Positions 42,501 to 55,256 of a stretch of 64,000 bases of DNA are shown in pieces (position 1 is the stretch's first letter; each line of letters opens with the position of its first letter). Both the position numbers and the translations under genes were made by a program. Below the pieces are notes generated by a model. That model was given only the letters and a program-made list of their open reading frames with translations, searched no databases and was not told the origin of the DNA. This stretch comes from Lates calcarifer (taxonomy: Eukaryota; Chordata; Actinopteri; Centropomidae). The stretch is taken from NCBI RefSeq assembly GCF_001640805.2, contig NC_066855.1, forward strand, positions 16,695,507 to 16,759,506, in the 5' to 3' direction.

Positions 42501-45500
42501 GTGTTGCGTGGGGATTTCTTTTGTTGAATTCATAGAAATGTTGCTCATAAAGCCTAGCTGCAGCAGCTAAATTGAATTAGAAACAAGCTTTCAGCCGAAG
42601 ACAACAAAATTCCAGTTGCATTCACAGTGAATGGCAACTCAATCAAAAATGTCTTTAAGTTAAATCCAAACATGTTAAGTCAGTGAGTGACTTCATGAGA
42701 ACATATATTTTTATTTCCATTGCAAGACTTTTCCATGTTTTCTTCTTTTCCTCTCGGGAGGTAATCATCTTGGCCAGGTAAAACAGTCCTCTTTTCCAAC
42801 TCAATCCCCCACCCTACCCCCCTCCCTCTGGGTGGGAAAAAGCTTTGGGCTGCTGTTTTGCGAAAGCATTGTGTTGTACATGTCTGAACAAAGCTCATCC
42901 TCATCCTCCTGGAAGCTTCGAGGGTTATTCTCTCCGAGCGAACTCCCAATGGAGATTAATTCAGCATCCTAACCCAAATCCACACACGACCCTTTTCTCT
43001 GACTTTAGGAAAATCTAAGAGGCGCGATGAGCGAATAGCCTTAATGAAACGCACACTCTTTCCTAGGTGCAGTAAATCACTTGCAGCGTGACTTTGTGTT
43101 TATGTCATGTTTGTCCTTTGTTGTCACTAAAACACTGTCCCCTCCACTGGTGCTGTTCTGCAAGGTGCACTCAGGAAAGAGGCTTTCCACTTCAAAGTGG
43201 ATTCCTAGCAAAAACTACCCAACAACAGACGCAAAGTGGAATCAGACTTATCTTAAGTCAGTGATTAAATACATTAAACAAGGCTTCATAATCAGTTGAA
43301 TTAGGTGGATAATACATCACAGGGATGAGCAGCATGGAAAATAAGTGTAATCTACTTGAGTGAAAAACACTCCCAAACACACAAGTGTAATGCAAGAGCA
43401 TGTGCTGTCAACGTTATGTCATTTTGCATGCAACCAAGCGCTCAGAGCATACACATCTGTGAGTCCGAGATTGGTGGTGTAAAACACCCAAACATCGGGT
43501 ACTTGACTGTTTGGATTTCTCCATAATGAGGTATGATGATAGACTGAGCTAGTCAGGACTACAGGATATTTCATATCGACCAATGGGAGCTCTAATTTTG
43601 GATTGTTATTACAGTAGTCCTGCTCCCCGGGCAAAACTGTTTTGTCATTTCTTTATTTATTCTGCAGGGCCACATGGTGGTATTTACCCTCAAACAGACA
43701 GCGGAACGGGAAGGCCTAGAGATTGGATCTCACTATTTACTAAACAGGGCAGTAATACACCTGTTTTTGCCCTTAATCTCAGTCTGACCTTTTGTTGTCC
43801 TTTTGTCTTCCTGTTGTGTTGAATGCCATTCCTAATTTTCTTTCTTTTTTTTTTCAAAGTAAGGTGGGCTGTTTCCCCTCCTTAAAGATGTAATCATTAG
43901 AGTGAAAAGATACATAAGTGAGCAGAGAGATACGTGAAAGCACATGAAAGTAGAGCTGACACGGCTCCAGCTCCAGCTGTAAGCATGTAGACTGTCGATG
44001 AATGATGCCTCTAACTGTTTCAGGGCATTGTGTTTCTGCTGCCTGACCTAAAAGCATTATGTCTGGTCCTGTTGTGTCTAGTGTCTGCTTGTACTAAAAG
44101 CCCAAAACAGAAGACAAAAGAAAAACTGACAGAAATAGCACACACCTTCAGTTTCTCTCAAAAGATTAGTTTCATCACTGCTCTGCTTTGATGGTTTACA
44201 TGTTATGTTGATCGGGATAATCAAACACAGAGCTTTATTTTCCAGCCCAAAGTGGCTGCAGAGTGATTTCTCATCACTTCTTTCAAAAATTTGGTCTTTC
44301 TCGGTCTCCTTGGGACACTTAACTTTATCAATACGAAAAGCCAAGAGGTGAGGCAATGACACAGGTTGAAAAAAAAACAAAACATATCTGAGCAATTAGG
44401 TCAGTCTGTGTCTACGCCCTGACTCTGTGTTTGGTGCAAGCTGTGTTAAAAATCCTGTTCCATGTTCATTAATTCCAAGTTGTGAACCCAGACTAATAAG
44501 TTCTGTCATGAGCTAAAAGTTTTCTTTTGAGAAGCACTGCAGGTGAATATCAGACACTGATAGATATCGTTCCGACTGGATGCATTTCTATCAAACATAA
44601 AAAAAAAGAAAATCAAAGGAATAAAAAAGTGTTTCCTTGGCAAGACAACAATGCAAAGCAGAGACATTGATATTACTGTAGTGCCGTTAGAATTACTTTT
44701 CTCCCTTTGGTGCCTTTCAGATCTGTCTTTTATTCTCTGAACGATCTATTTGACTGGATCAGTTCAGGTCAACCATGATAAACTGTAATAAGAGTTTCCT
44801 TGCCCAAGGGTTACCTCAGCAGAGCTCATGCGGTTCTTCAGGGCAGCGAGCATCAAACAGCTCACAAAATAAAGCAAATAAGTCATAAACTTTATGTTAT
44901 GATCTGAGTATTGACCCTACTCTAATTGATCTTACTGCACATTTCCAAATAGTATTGGTAAATCTTTATCTATTGGTTTACTTTTACAACTGATGCCGCC
45001 TACACACTTCATTTAAATGTTCCATTTTTCACCCCAAACCGCTTTTTATGTCATTTTGCCACTGTGGGATCTATTTTTGCTCAGTTACAGAAACACTGTG
45101 GTTTGGCCTGTTACATGAGAGCACTGTAGACTCATAGCAGTTTTGACAGTTTGGTTTCCTGTCTTTAAAATGCTCATAACCTGTGCCGTGATGGAAAAAT
45201 TCACAGAGCAGCCTAATATACAGTAGATGATATACTAATGTTAGCATATATATATATATAAATACAGATAAAAGAAGCCCAATATTTATCTAATATCTTA
45301 GTGTTTTGTCTGCACAACACAATCAAAAGGTACCTGAACTGACAAATCTGGCAACAGGTGCTTTGCTGTATGTGATCCAGAATGCCATTAAAAACTTAAA
45401 TGAGGATTATTGTTTGATTAAGAGTGTTTGCGTTTCTCAACCGCCCTTCATTGATGTGAAAGTTTAAATACTCCAACTCTTAATTCAGTTATAACCTTTT

Positions 45501-46149
45501 GTTGGGTCAGTATAATCAGAAAATGCTGTTGCCTGAGTTTCTTATTCAGGGTGTTGTCTTAATCAAGTTAATACTGGAAATATTACAGTCCATGTAAATG
45601 TTATGTCTGTGTACAACTGCCAAAAAAGGTCTGATTTTTGGCCAGGTTCTTGTCATGTCCAAGACAGGCTATGGGAAGTCGTAAAGTAAGCACAGAATAT
45701 GATCTATTACATGCAGAAAAGCTTTGATAGGGCAAATGGAGTCTTGCTCTGATGATGAGACAATAAAAAATAAAATACTTAGAGGAAAAATGTTCTGGAT
45801 CTTGGTCAGAAAGAGAAAGTCTGGCCTGCCATGTTACGTTATTCAACACATTTCCTCCTGATCTCACAGCTGTGCAGGTCATTAGCAAACAGTTGCACGG
45901 GAACCACAGGCCCTGCCAAAACCTCTGCTGCAACTCCTGCTGTACATCCTGGGGTCATGGCAGGCCTCTGGGCCCGGATCCATCGGAGGTCTGAGACTTA
46001 AACGAGACACTCTCAAACATAAGAGCTACTGGCGATGACAGATCCCCGAGGCTGGACAGGATCAGGGCTGCTGATTCGTGACCTGAGGTCTGAACAGTAG
46101 GATGTCAATAGCACGCAGTGGCACTCTCATACCAAACTCGGCCAAGTGA

Positions 46150-46300
46150 AGCCCAGAGAGCTGACTTGAGACTTGGACTTAGGTAGAAAAAATGAGGACT
46201 TGACTTGGAGTCGACTGCTGTGAGACTTCATTTACTAAAGAATGGACATAAGACTTGAAAGCAAAAATATTCAAGTCTCAAGTTTTGACCTGGAAAAATC
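46150..46300. repeat. Dispersed repeat rich in GACTTG
   Basis: GACTTGAGACTTGGACTTAG, GAGGACTTGACTTGGAGTCG and TATTCAAGTCTCAAGTTTTG give a run of short direct and inverted GACTTG/CAAGTC units, a pattern seen in a common teleost repeat. Confidence 0.55.
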
Positions 46301-46439
46301 CTAGACCAATAAAAAAGAAACCAGTCAGATTCAGGCAGGCCCTGCACAGCAAGATGCCTCGAATATTGAAACTTTAAGTGTACACAATGGACGGACTTGG
46401 TCCTAGTTCCATAAAGAAGACAAAGGCTCTACAGCCCCT

Positions 46440-46870
46440 TTGTGCTAAATGTTAACATGCTTGCAATGACAATGCAAACAAGCTGATGTTAAGAGCAATA
46501 ACATTTACCATGTTCGGCATCTTAGCATACCATGTTAGCATGCTGAAAGCTGGTTTTGCAGGTATTTGGTCATAAATCAAAATATTGGACAAATAAATTT
46601 TTGGACCTGATGGTGGATCACCAAGGTTATCACAGTTCATCCTGAAGTGAGCATGAATGTCTGAACCATATTTAATGGCAATCAAACCAATAGATTGAGG
46701 GGCTAGATGAAAGATCAAGGAATCAAAAAAATCATTAGGATTCCGTTCTAACATGACTGTGAGTATTAAGTTTCATGACAATCCATCCAATACTAGTTGA
46801 AATGTTTCATACCCAACAAGGAGATGTCAACCTCACAATGGTACCAAATGAAAAGTCATCGAGATGTTTC
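46440..46870 (-). repeat. Internally repetitive dispersed repeat, reverse copy
   Basis: GCAGGTATTTGGTCATAAAT, then TTTTTGGACCTGATGGTGG, then CATGACAATCCATCCAATAC is the reverse complement of the family order seen at 36540-37045. Two monomers are visible. Confidence 0.65.
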
Positions 46871-49800
46871 ATTCTGGACCAAAGTGACATTACTGTCCCA
46901 AAACCTGCCACTATGTTGGTATATTGTAAACACCTGACCCAAGACCTGGGTTGAGCACAGTCCAAATAACATTCAGGCCACCCAGGCAGCGTCCTGTTCA
47001 TGTGCAGCACATGCGGAGCACAATTAGCCTTTCAGAATAAAATCCCTCAGCGTTTAGCAGACTTTGTGACTTTGCTGCTCGTCAAACATCTGAATCAATC
47101 AAATAAATACAGGTATGGACAGTCTTTCAATTAAACTACATAAATAATTCCTCTGTGCTGCTAAGGCAGGCGTTTCTATACACACACTCTGAAATCGTTA
47201 TGAGGGTGACCAGTGCAGCATGTTGATGTCTGTGTTGCCATAACACATGAGGTGCCTGTCATGTCAGAGTAATGCTGTGTTTACTAGCAAAGGACAACCT
47301 GTCATTCTATTGTCATCATGCTTTTCTTCTGAACATAGAGGGCTACAACAGAAAGGCTTACAATAGAAACACCACCTCCCACTGATGTTGTGTAAACTAC
47401 AGGCCACAAATACTTAAATGGGATAATAACAAGGGAACATGCTCAGAAAGCATGTTATAACATGATGGTGGCTTCTTCTACACATAATTTTGAGTTGTGA
47501 TTAAGTGATGAGGCACACATTCAGCTTGAATTTGTACATTATGTTCATGTTAAACTATATGAATTAAAAGTTTGGTACCACTCTAGTTTAGCATAAAGAC
47601 TGGGAGCAGGGGTAAACGCACCTTGTTGTCAATTTTAATTTTACTGATTTATTTTCATAATGCTGCTTGTTATTGCAAGAACAACATTACTAATGCCACT
47701 AAAAGCCAAACTATGTGATAACATGGTATGATAATGTTTTGAGGAGTCAGGTACTTATATTCTATTAATTAACAGATATTCTCTGTTAATGACGTTTGAC
47801 TGTATTGGCCCCGATGCCAAAATACACCAAAGTCTGCACATGTGCAGTTCTGTGCTGCCTGCATATAAAACATTCTTTCCAGCCAATTCTGAACAACCCC
47901 AAAAAACTGCCCCCCGAGGGCGATAGTTATTCAACGTCTGCTGTTTTTCCCTGTGTTTGCTCGATGTGCACAGTCGGCTTTGGTGACTGTTCAGAGGGGT
48001 CTGGGTGAATGAGACCACACGGAGTCCCAGAATGTGTTGATACAGTTGCCTACCCTGAGGCTTGACAACAGCCCCTGAAGAGAGGGGCCAGAGAAATGAA
48101 TTAGGCCCCTGGCACTGACCTTCTTCCCTGTTCACCTCCCCCAAGACTGAAGAGGTCACAGCCTTCACAGCTGAGCTCCGAGTCCAGTCTCAGTCCCGCT
48201 GGCCATATCCTAGTGGCCTGTATTCTCCAAAAGGACATTGATTATTTACCTGCTGCACAGGCATCTGTTTGATCTGATGTCGCCCCTGAACGTCTTCCTG
48301 GAACCAGCCCAAACATGTGAGAAAATCAGATCATCAGTCATGAGGACCATCACCTGAGATCTGAAGAAATTCATTTTGTGTTGCTCCTGGAGAGCAGACT
48401 TTACATCATAATAATTATGTTGAAATAGAGGAATAAATCCAGATATATCTGGGTGGATGCCATGGAACCTTCTCACCCATCAAGTGGATTTGCACAACAC
48501 ACAAGACCACCCTTCTGCAGAGGAAGTACCGTAGATCTCTCACACATGAAGGAAAATCTGAGTCATTGCTCTCTTTCAATAAATCTGTTTAAATCAGATC
48601 AGAGTCCAAGCACATGCCAGCTGTTAAACTGACTGATTTTAACACAATTTCATAAGCGAATATACTCTCTAAAACGGTACCTGCTGTGATATTAGATTTG
48701 AAATGAGACCCCTTATTGAAAGGAGGACTGATTAAATCATTGAAACACACCGACAATGATGAATCTGATCAGAATATGTCAAGATCAAACCAAAATTCAT
48801 TTAAACCCAATCAACTGCTACTTTGACATGAAGTCACGAATGAAAAACAACTCCACTCTAACACTAACATTCTTCAAATGTCCTGATGACAAACATTCAA
48901 AACTTGGGCAGCAATTCAAAAGTACTCAGTGCATCTGGCTCTACAAGGACTCCAGCTCAGACATCAGCTGACGGTGCTTAGTCACATGTCCAAACAACAT
49001 GTCAAGTCAAAGCTACTGAGAGTTAAAGCCTCCTTACAATTCTGATCCCAGGGTTAAATACATCTATTGTTGACTCTGCTACTGGCTGCTTGCAAATCAC
49101 TTGTAAAGTGATGCTGTTTTTCACTGTGGTTGCTGGACATTCTTCCAGTTTGAATGACAAAGAAGACCTCTACAGGGAAGAGGAGGTTGAGAACCGATAC
49201 TGTTGGCAGTGAAAATGGGCCATTGTAGTGTCTTGATTTCCAGAATAGGCAAGTTTGGTACTACAGATCAATTTACTTGCTGTCCAATCATGGCCAAAGG
49301 TGTAAACAAGTAGTGTATCCATGTTCAGGCTCGCCTCAACTTAGTACAGTCTCTCATTCAGCATTTCTTTCATCAGTCCTTCTAAAAAAATTAGGCATGT
49401 TCCTGGGGTTTACTTTCCATAATCCAAGACAAATCAGCATCCACTTAACAAAGTTAAACAACGATTTCTTTGCAGACATGCTCCTTCCCATCACAATTTG
49501 AGAGTATGGGTACTTGCGTCATTGTAACTTTCATCCACATCCATAAAACTCATCTACTCTTTCTTCTCAACAACTGCTGCATTGTAAACAAATGGTGCAA
49601 TTGCCTACGTCAAAGTACGTCCACTAAGGTGCAGATTGTTATTATACGTGTCTGACAACATTATGGATAGGATTCCCATAGAGATAAACCTTATTATTAC
49701 AGAATAAGGCCCTTTTTGTTTAATCAGAAACATCACATTATATTGCTGCCAGACTCCATTGACAATGTTCATTTTACAGAGTAGAATGGGAGTTGCTGTA

Positions 49801-52223
49801 ATGCTTGAACGCTTTGTTTGTGTTATTGTGTGACTTTCCCGGGTGTAAAACTAATCAGAACCTTTACATAAGTGAAAGTACCACACAATAACATAAACAA
49901 ACCAACCAACTCAGGCAGCGGTATTCCTGCTTGGTAAAATTACCATTTTTATCAATAGAGTCTGGTACTGATATATAGAGATGTTTCTGGTTAAACAAAA
50001 AGGATCTTACTCTTTAATAAAAAAAGTCTAGGAATCCTATCCTAATCCACACAAAAACACTGAAAATTAAGTTCCAGGTTCAAAAATACAAGAGTTATCC
50101 TTTAAAGGCCCCTTGATCTGCAACTGAAGTTTAATCCACTGCTTTTAGATAGAGCAGCAAAATTTTAACTATTGCTGTCAAGGCTGAAAATCAGATTTTA
50201 AAAATGTCCTCTTTAACAAAAACAAGGGGACTCAAATTCTGCCAACACCTACATGAAAGATTTTGCCTTTACAGGCACGACATTCAATGTTTTGTTACCT
50301 GATGACATCAAACCTCTTCCCTTTCTAAACACTTGACCTGGCTTCTTTCCACTAATTATCATATTGCCAAGTTTTAGGATGACAAATGAAGACAAATACA
50401 CCCACAGTGTTACTAGTTTGTGATATTCTTTGTCTACTGACTACTATAGAAAAGTAGCCATATACATAGACTTAATAGTGAAAATCTTTAGTGAGCATCA
50501 GTGATTAAAAGCCACTCTGTAATGATTTTCTAACATCACATGACATCAAATGTCACTGTTACTACAGTTGTTGCTTTGTTTATTTGTGTTGTTCCTCTCC
50601 TCCTCATCTTTATTTTCTTTCCCTCCGCTGTTAAAGGTCGTAAGTTGATTTCCTATTTCTATCTGGAAAACGAGGGCAGCTTTTTCCACGAGGCCACTGC
50701 TGTGTGTCGTTAACTGTGCGTATGGACAACATGAATCATGTTTTTGATACAGGGGAGCTGCTTCAGTGAAGTCAACTCTTTTCCCTCTCAACTTATTGAA
50801 AACAGTACCTTGGGTGAGGCGAGGGGGACTGTTGCATTTATCAGTCTGTCGCGCACTGTCCAAGATCACATTGCTTCATTTAAAAGTAAAGGAAAAACCC
50901 TCCTAATTAAGAGTTAATTATAATCCATTAATTACTAATAATTCTATGGTTTAGGTAAAAAAAAAAAAAAAGAAGAACCTAAACTTTTGAAAAAATGATA
51001 TTGGACATTCTGCACAAAGAATTGCTTCACTGTAGGATGCTTCACTATCAGAAATTAAATTTTTTATTTTGTTTTTATTTCATTTTTACTTTTATATGTT
51101 CTTTTCCTCAACTTTGACACTACAAATGTAAGATGTTCTGGATCTCAAAACCATTTACAGTACAGTTAATTCCTCATTCTCACACTTCAGCTGAGCTTAT
51201 CAGCTCACAGTTCTAGATCTTGACCTCTAGTGGCCGGATACAGGATCCATTAAAAATCTGTCATACATAGATTTATATACTGTCAAGACTCCAGATATGC
51301 CGGTTATGCCAAGAGAGGAAAAATGACTCTCCAGTCAGTTTAATTCTCCTACTCACCAGTTTTAAGGCCTCAGTTTGCTTAAATGAACTAGTTAAAATGA
51401 TGTGTTATCTTAAGGCAAAAGAGTTTCTAGTTTTTCCAAATAGAGCAAAGACCTGCTGTTAGCCTCCTCCAGGCTCTGCTGCAGGTGTGTTTCCACTCAG
51501 GTGGTGAAAAAAAAAAGTCAAAATATGGTAGACATTTTCACACTTTCCAAAGCGGAAAAGTTGGTGTATCAATGAGAAAATGCCTCAAAATGCAATAGCA
51601 TTATAATCATACAACTAAAAGGTGGAAGCTGTTGTGTGAAGGTGGAAAAAAAGAGCTTGAAAAACTTGCTATTTTCTGGTTCCAAATCAATTTCTTTTGG
51701 TCAAACTGGAACAGAAACCATTCCATATTGGTAGAAAAGCAGTATCAGTGTTGTGCCATGGTGTGGCCACATGATGGTTGCAGCCATGTGAGTTCATTGT
51801 GCCACCCTGCATGTCACATCCACAGAATTACTGTTTACCACTGGATTACAATACCTTTAAACAGGGCATACACCCATGTGATGTCTGATGAAAAGCTATA
51901 GTGGAGCTGCACATGAGTTTCCTGCTGCACAGGACATCATGCAGGCTGAGGCAGTTGAAGCCCCATGCTGCTTGTTTCACTGCTTTTTCAGCAACTGATG
52001 GCACCCAAATTATTCTTTTAGAGGGTACATGTCTGTTTGATGGCATCAGTGTTAATGGTACTTTTTTTTTGTGAAAATGCCACACCACCCAAAACACCCT
52101 CCATTTGTTACTATCATTATTCCTTCATGCCAACCCATGGATGAATTATTTGCTTATTCAACCCTGTGTGCACATGTCCGCTGTAGAAAAACTCTCTCTT
52201 AGACTGCAGTTCTGAACAAGATA

Positions 52224-53764
52224 CAGTGGTGGAAAAAAGTAAAGGACACTCTTAAAATTTTACACAGTCTCAAATATTATCATGAAATCTTTGGGGAAAA
52301 ATCTTTTTTTGTGTTTCAAAAGGTATGGCTGCATTAGACAGACACAAACAAACACAAATTATTTTTTTTTTGTTTATTGTTTACAAGAAAAACTAACAAA
52401 ACTAAATTCTTGACAGTTTCAATATGTCAGTTCTCAACATTGTTGGTATCAAAGTCAACAAATAACAGAGAATTTGTTCAAAACTGAACAAAAAATAAAT
52501 AAACAATCACATCATCAAATGAATATTTAGTAGTCCTGCCATTAGCACGCAGCAGACCTCTAATCCTGACTGGCATGTTCCCCACAAGCCTTTCAACACT
52601 GTTGAGGGGTAATCTTGTCCCATTCTTCTTGAATTACTGCTTTTAATTCTTCGGTTTACGCTTTGAAACAGACCTTTTGATAATCCACCTCAGATTTTCA
52701 ATGGGGCTCATGTCTGGGGATTGAGCTGGCCACTCCCAAGACCTGGATAGAGAGCTCCTGCAGCCAAGTTCTCCTGGCCCTGGATGTGTGGCAAGGGGCA
52801 CTATCTTGTTGAAACATCCAGTTTTGACCTCAACAGTGCACGTGCAGAAGGGAGCAGTTCCATGTGCCATCACAGACAGTGAGATGACCAACACCAGCAG
52901 CACTCATGCATCCCTAAACCATGATACTGCCTCCACCATGCTTGACAGGCCTGGCCTTTTGTGTACCCTCACATTATCAGGAGGAGGATAAAGCTGGAAG
53001 CTGGACTCATGTGACACAGGATCTTCTTCTAATTCCTGGCTGTCCAGTTCTTGTGTGCTTGGGCCCAACGATGCCAGGCTAACCTCTGTCTCTTATTGAT
53101 CAGGGGCTTCTTGACAGCCTTGTAGGACTTTAAGCCATGATCTAAAAATTGGCCACATACAGTCCGGGTGGGACACTGGACACCAGTTTGGTTTGACCAC
53201 TGCTGCTGAAGCTCCGGTGATGTCATTCGCCGGTTTTTCCTGCACATGCAGATCAGGATGCGATCATTTCTTGCTGAAGAAACCCTTGGACGCCCAGATC
53301 TTGGTTTGTCTTCCAAGCTGTTGGTTCATCTGTATTTCTGCTGAGTGTATCCAACTGCTGAAGGACTGCATCTGCACTTCCTGGCTATCTGGCGGCAGCT
53401 GTACCCATCCTGGCTGAGAATCTGTATCTTCAGGCCTGTTTCCTGCATTCCTCCTTCCTTTTTTTGTCTTTCAAATGTGCTGGCTTTATATAGACATGAA
53501 GCACAGCAACAAAAATTGTGTCTTTTAATAAAAAGCACGACCTTCATTAGTGGATCTCTTAGTACCAAAATGACCCAATACTCAAAATTTCTTATGTATT
53601 TTTATGGAACCAATCAATTTTAAGTTTTTAACGGCTTTTTTAGGATTTGTTTAGTATTTTGGCTGCGACTGTACTAAAAGAAATTGCACTTGAAGACCTA
53701 AGATGATTCTTAATGCAATATTTCACAAATGCATGGGGTGTCCGAAAACTTTTTTCCACCACTG
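52224..53764 (-). mobile_element. Near-full-length Tc1-like transposon, transposase broken
   Basis: TA duplications at 52222-52223 and 53765-53766 flank inverted ends that begin CAGTGGTGGAAAAAAGT on both sides, so both termini survive. The transposase runs on the minus strand in pieces: 53568-53326 (helix-turn-helix, LSQDGYSCRQIARKCRCSPS), 53316-53029 (GRPR motif in EDKPRSGRPRVSS, then QRLAWHRWAQAHKNW) and 52903-52643 (WPAQSPDMSPIENLRWIIK). A stop follows the middle piece. In the linking frame the usual SDESSF reads SHESSF, so the first catalytic Asp seems lost. It is inactive but fairly young by length. Confidence 0.92.
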
Positions 53765-54126
53765 TACTATTGATATATAAGGATTGGTACTGTATGAGCT
53801 TTAGAGAGTAATATAAAACTGTAAGCACTAAATATCATAATTTATTGAGGAGGAAAAGATGTCACTCCTACTCTGTCACACTTTATATACAGCATTGCTC
53901 TTTCCAGACAGGGCAACTGTACTGTTGTTGGCTTCATTTGTCTGTTAAAGGAACATTTGTTAGTACTCAAGCATTGGTCTCCAGTCCAATAACATTCAAG
54001 GATTGTTAAATATGACATGACACACCAATGTTAAGTAGCTGGTATGAATAAAAATTCAGGAAGGATGACTAATGATCCGATGATGGGTTTTTTTTTCTTG
54101 TTTGCCCTCTACTGAGAGGAAAGAAC

Positions 54127-54163
54127 AAAAAAAAAAAAAAAAAAAGAAAAAGAAAAAGAAAAA
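54127..54163. repeat. A-run and (AAAAAG)n
   Basis: Nineteen A are followed by several A4-5G units. It could be a retroposon tail, but I see no element body attached with confidence. Confidence 0.8.
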
Positions 54164-54589
54164 CTTGACAAGAATTTCCCTGACAACCTTCTTGACAGTT
54201 GGCTCATTCACAGTGTTTCCTAATGAATTAAATTTCTTTAGTTTTATTTGCGTATAAGGAAGTACAATAAAATGACTGACTGATTTCTTGCTCTTAACAA
54301 AGCACAACATCTGTGTCTATTAACCTTAATGTCTTTCCTTTAAATGGTCAGTTAACATCAAATTACAAAAACAATTTCTAACAGGGACTATTTCTTTGAT
54401 TAAATGGTGAAGAGCTCACTTGCTCTGTGGATTATCCTTAGTGACAAGGACAGTGTCTCTATAAAAACAATTTGCTACCGAATTTTTAGCCACGCAGCCT
54501 GACACTTGGTCCCGTTTGATCTAGAGGACTGATTGGTGTGACGTATAGATATTCATATTCCCCTTAAGATGAATCGTAATTCGTCTTTC

Positions 54590-54930
54590 CTTGGGCCACC
54601 ATTAGGTTCACATTTGTGGTTCTGAGTGATATATCTCGTTAAATATTGGATAGATTACCATGACATTTGATGCAGATGTTTATGTTCCCCTCAGCATGAA
54701 CTGCAATGACTCCAAGGAGCGCTTCACTTTTCATCTAACGCCATCATCAGGTCAAAGTTTTAGTTGATCGAATACTTTGGTTTATGACCAAAAATCCACA
54801 AAACTAATGACCTTCTCATTAGCCTCTGCTGTACTAACTGTAATTAGCTAATGTTACCATTCTAATACACTATACTAAGATGGTGAACATGGTAAATATT
54901 ATATGTGCTAAAGCAGATAGCATAGCTGTA
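54590..54930 (+). repeat. Internally repetitive dispersed repeat, forward copy
   Basis: It contains AATATTGGATAGATTACCAT, TGTTCCCCTCAGCATGAACT, AACGCCATCATCAGGTCAAA and a TTTATGACCAAAAATCC end, followed by the AAGATGGTGAACATGGTAAA block. This is the most complete 3' part of the family in the window. Confidence 0.7.
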
Positions 54931-55152
54931 GACTAGTCATTTTCAGTGCCATGAGCAGTTCAGATGAAAATCAGTTCACCTTTAGTGTATTAGGGTGGAT
55001 CTGGGCTAATCAAAGGAAAAACTATTGGATGGCTAGATACCACTAGCAATGGGTAAGTGACAAAATATGTTTTGTAATTTTGGTGAACTGACCCTTTAAT
55101 GTGACTGCATTTAATCAGACTTGAGCCATGTTCAATGCATTATGGACATGTT

Positions 55153-55256
55153 CCATCCATCCATCCATTATCTATACCGCTTATCCTTTATGGGTCAGCT
55201 GTCAATGGGCGAGAGGCGGGGCACACCCTATACAGATCGCCAGTCCATCACAGGGC
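55153..55256 (-). mobile_element. Short 5'-truncated retroelement tail with perfect 15-bp target duplication
   Basis: CATTATGGACATGTT is present at 55138-55152 and again at 55257-55271. Between them are 104 bp that on the minus strand run from GGCCCTGTGATGGACTGGCG to a (ATGG)n tail. I recognise the insert as the 3' end of a common teleost LINE-type element (L2/CR1-like tails with ATGG repeats). The exact duplication indicates a recent, heavily 5'-truncated insertion. Confidence 0.85.

Larger units (their letters stand above)
38791..52221. other. Gene desert 38.8-52.2 kb
   Basis: No gene recognised on either strand. It holds the repeats at 42080-42290, 46150-46300 and 46440-46870, an A-run at 41941-41957, a short AT run at 45247-45260 and an A-run near 50958-50971. 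Stretches at 41470-41580, 42900-43080 and 47980-48240 look unique and balanced in composition and are the best places to look for conserved non-coding DNA. The longest ORF (47755-48168, minus) has no family resemblance. Confidence 0.45.

Noticed and set aside
47755..48168. Longest ORF in the desert (137 codons, minus strand)
   Set aside because: Composition and content show no domain, signal peptide or splice context; such lengths are expected by chance in 64 kb.
50546..50869. 107-codon minus-strand ORF
   Set aside because: Ends in low-complexity Lys/Asn/Ser sequence and matches nothing I know; no promoter or splice sites fit.
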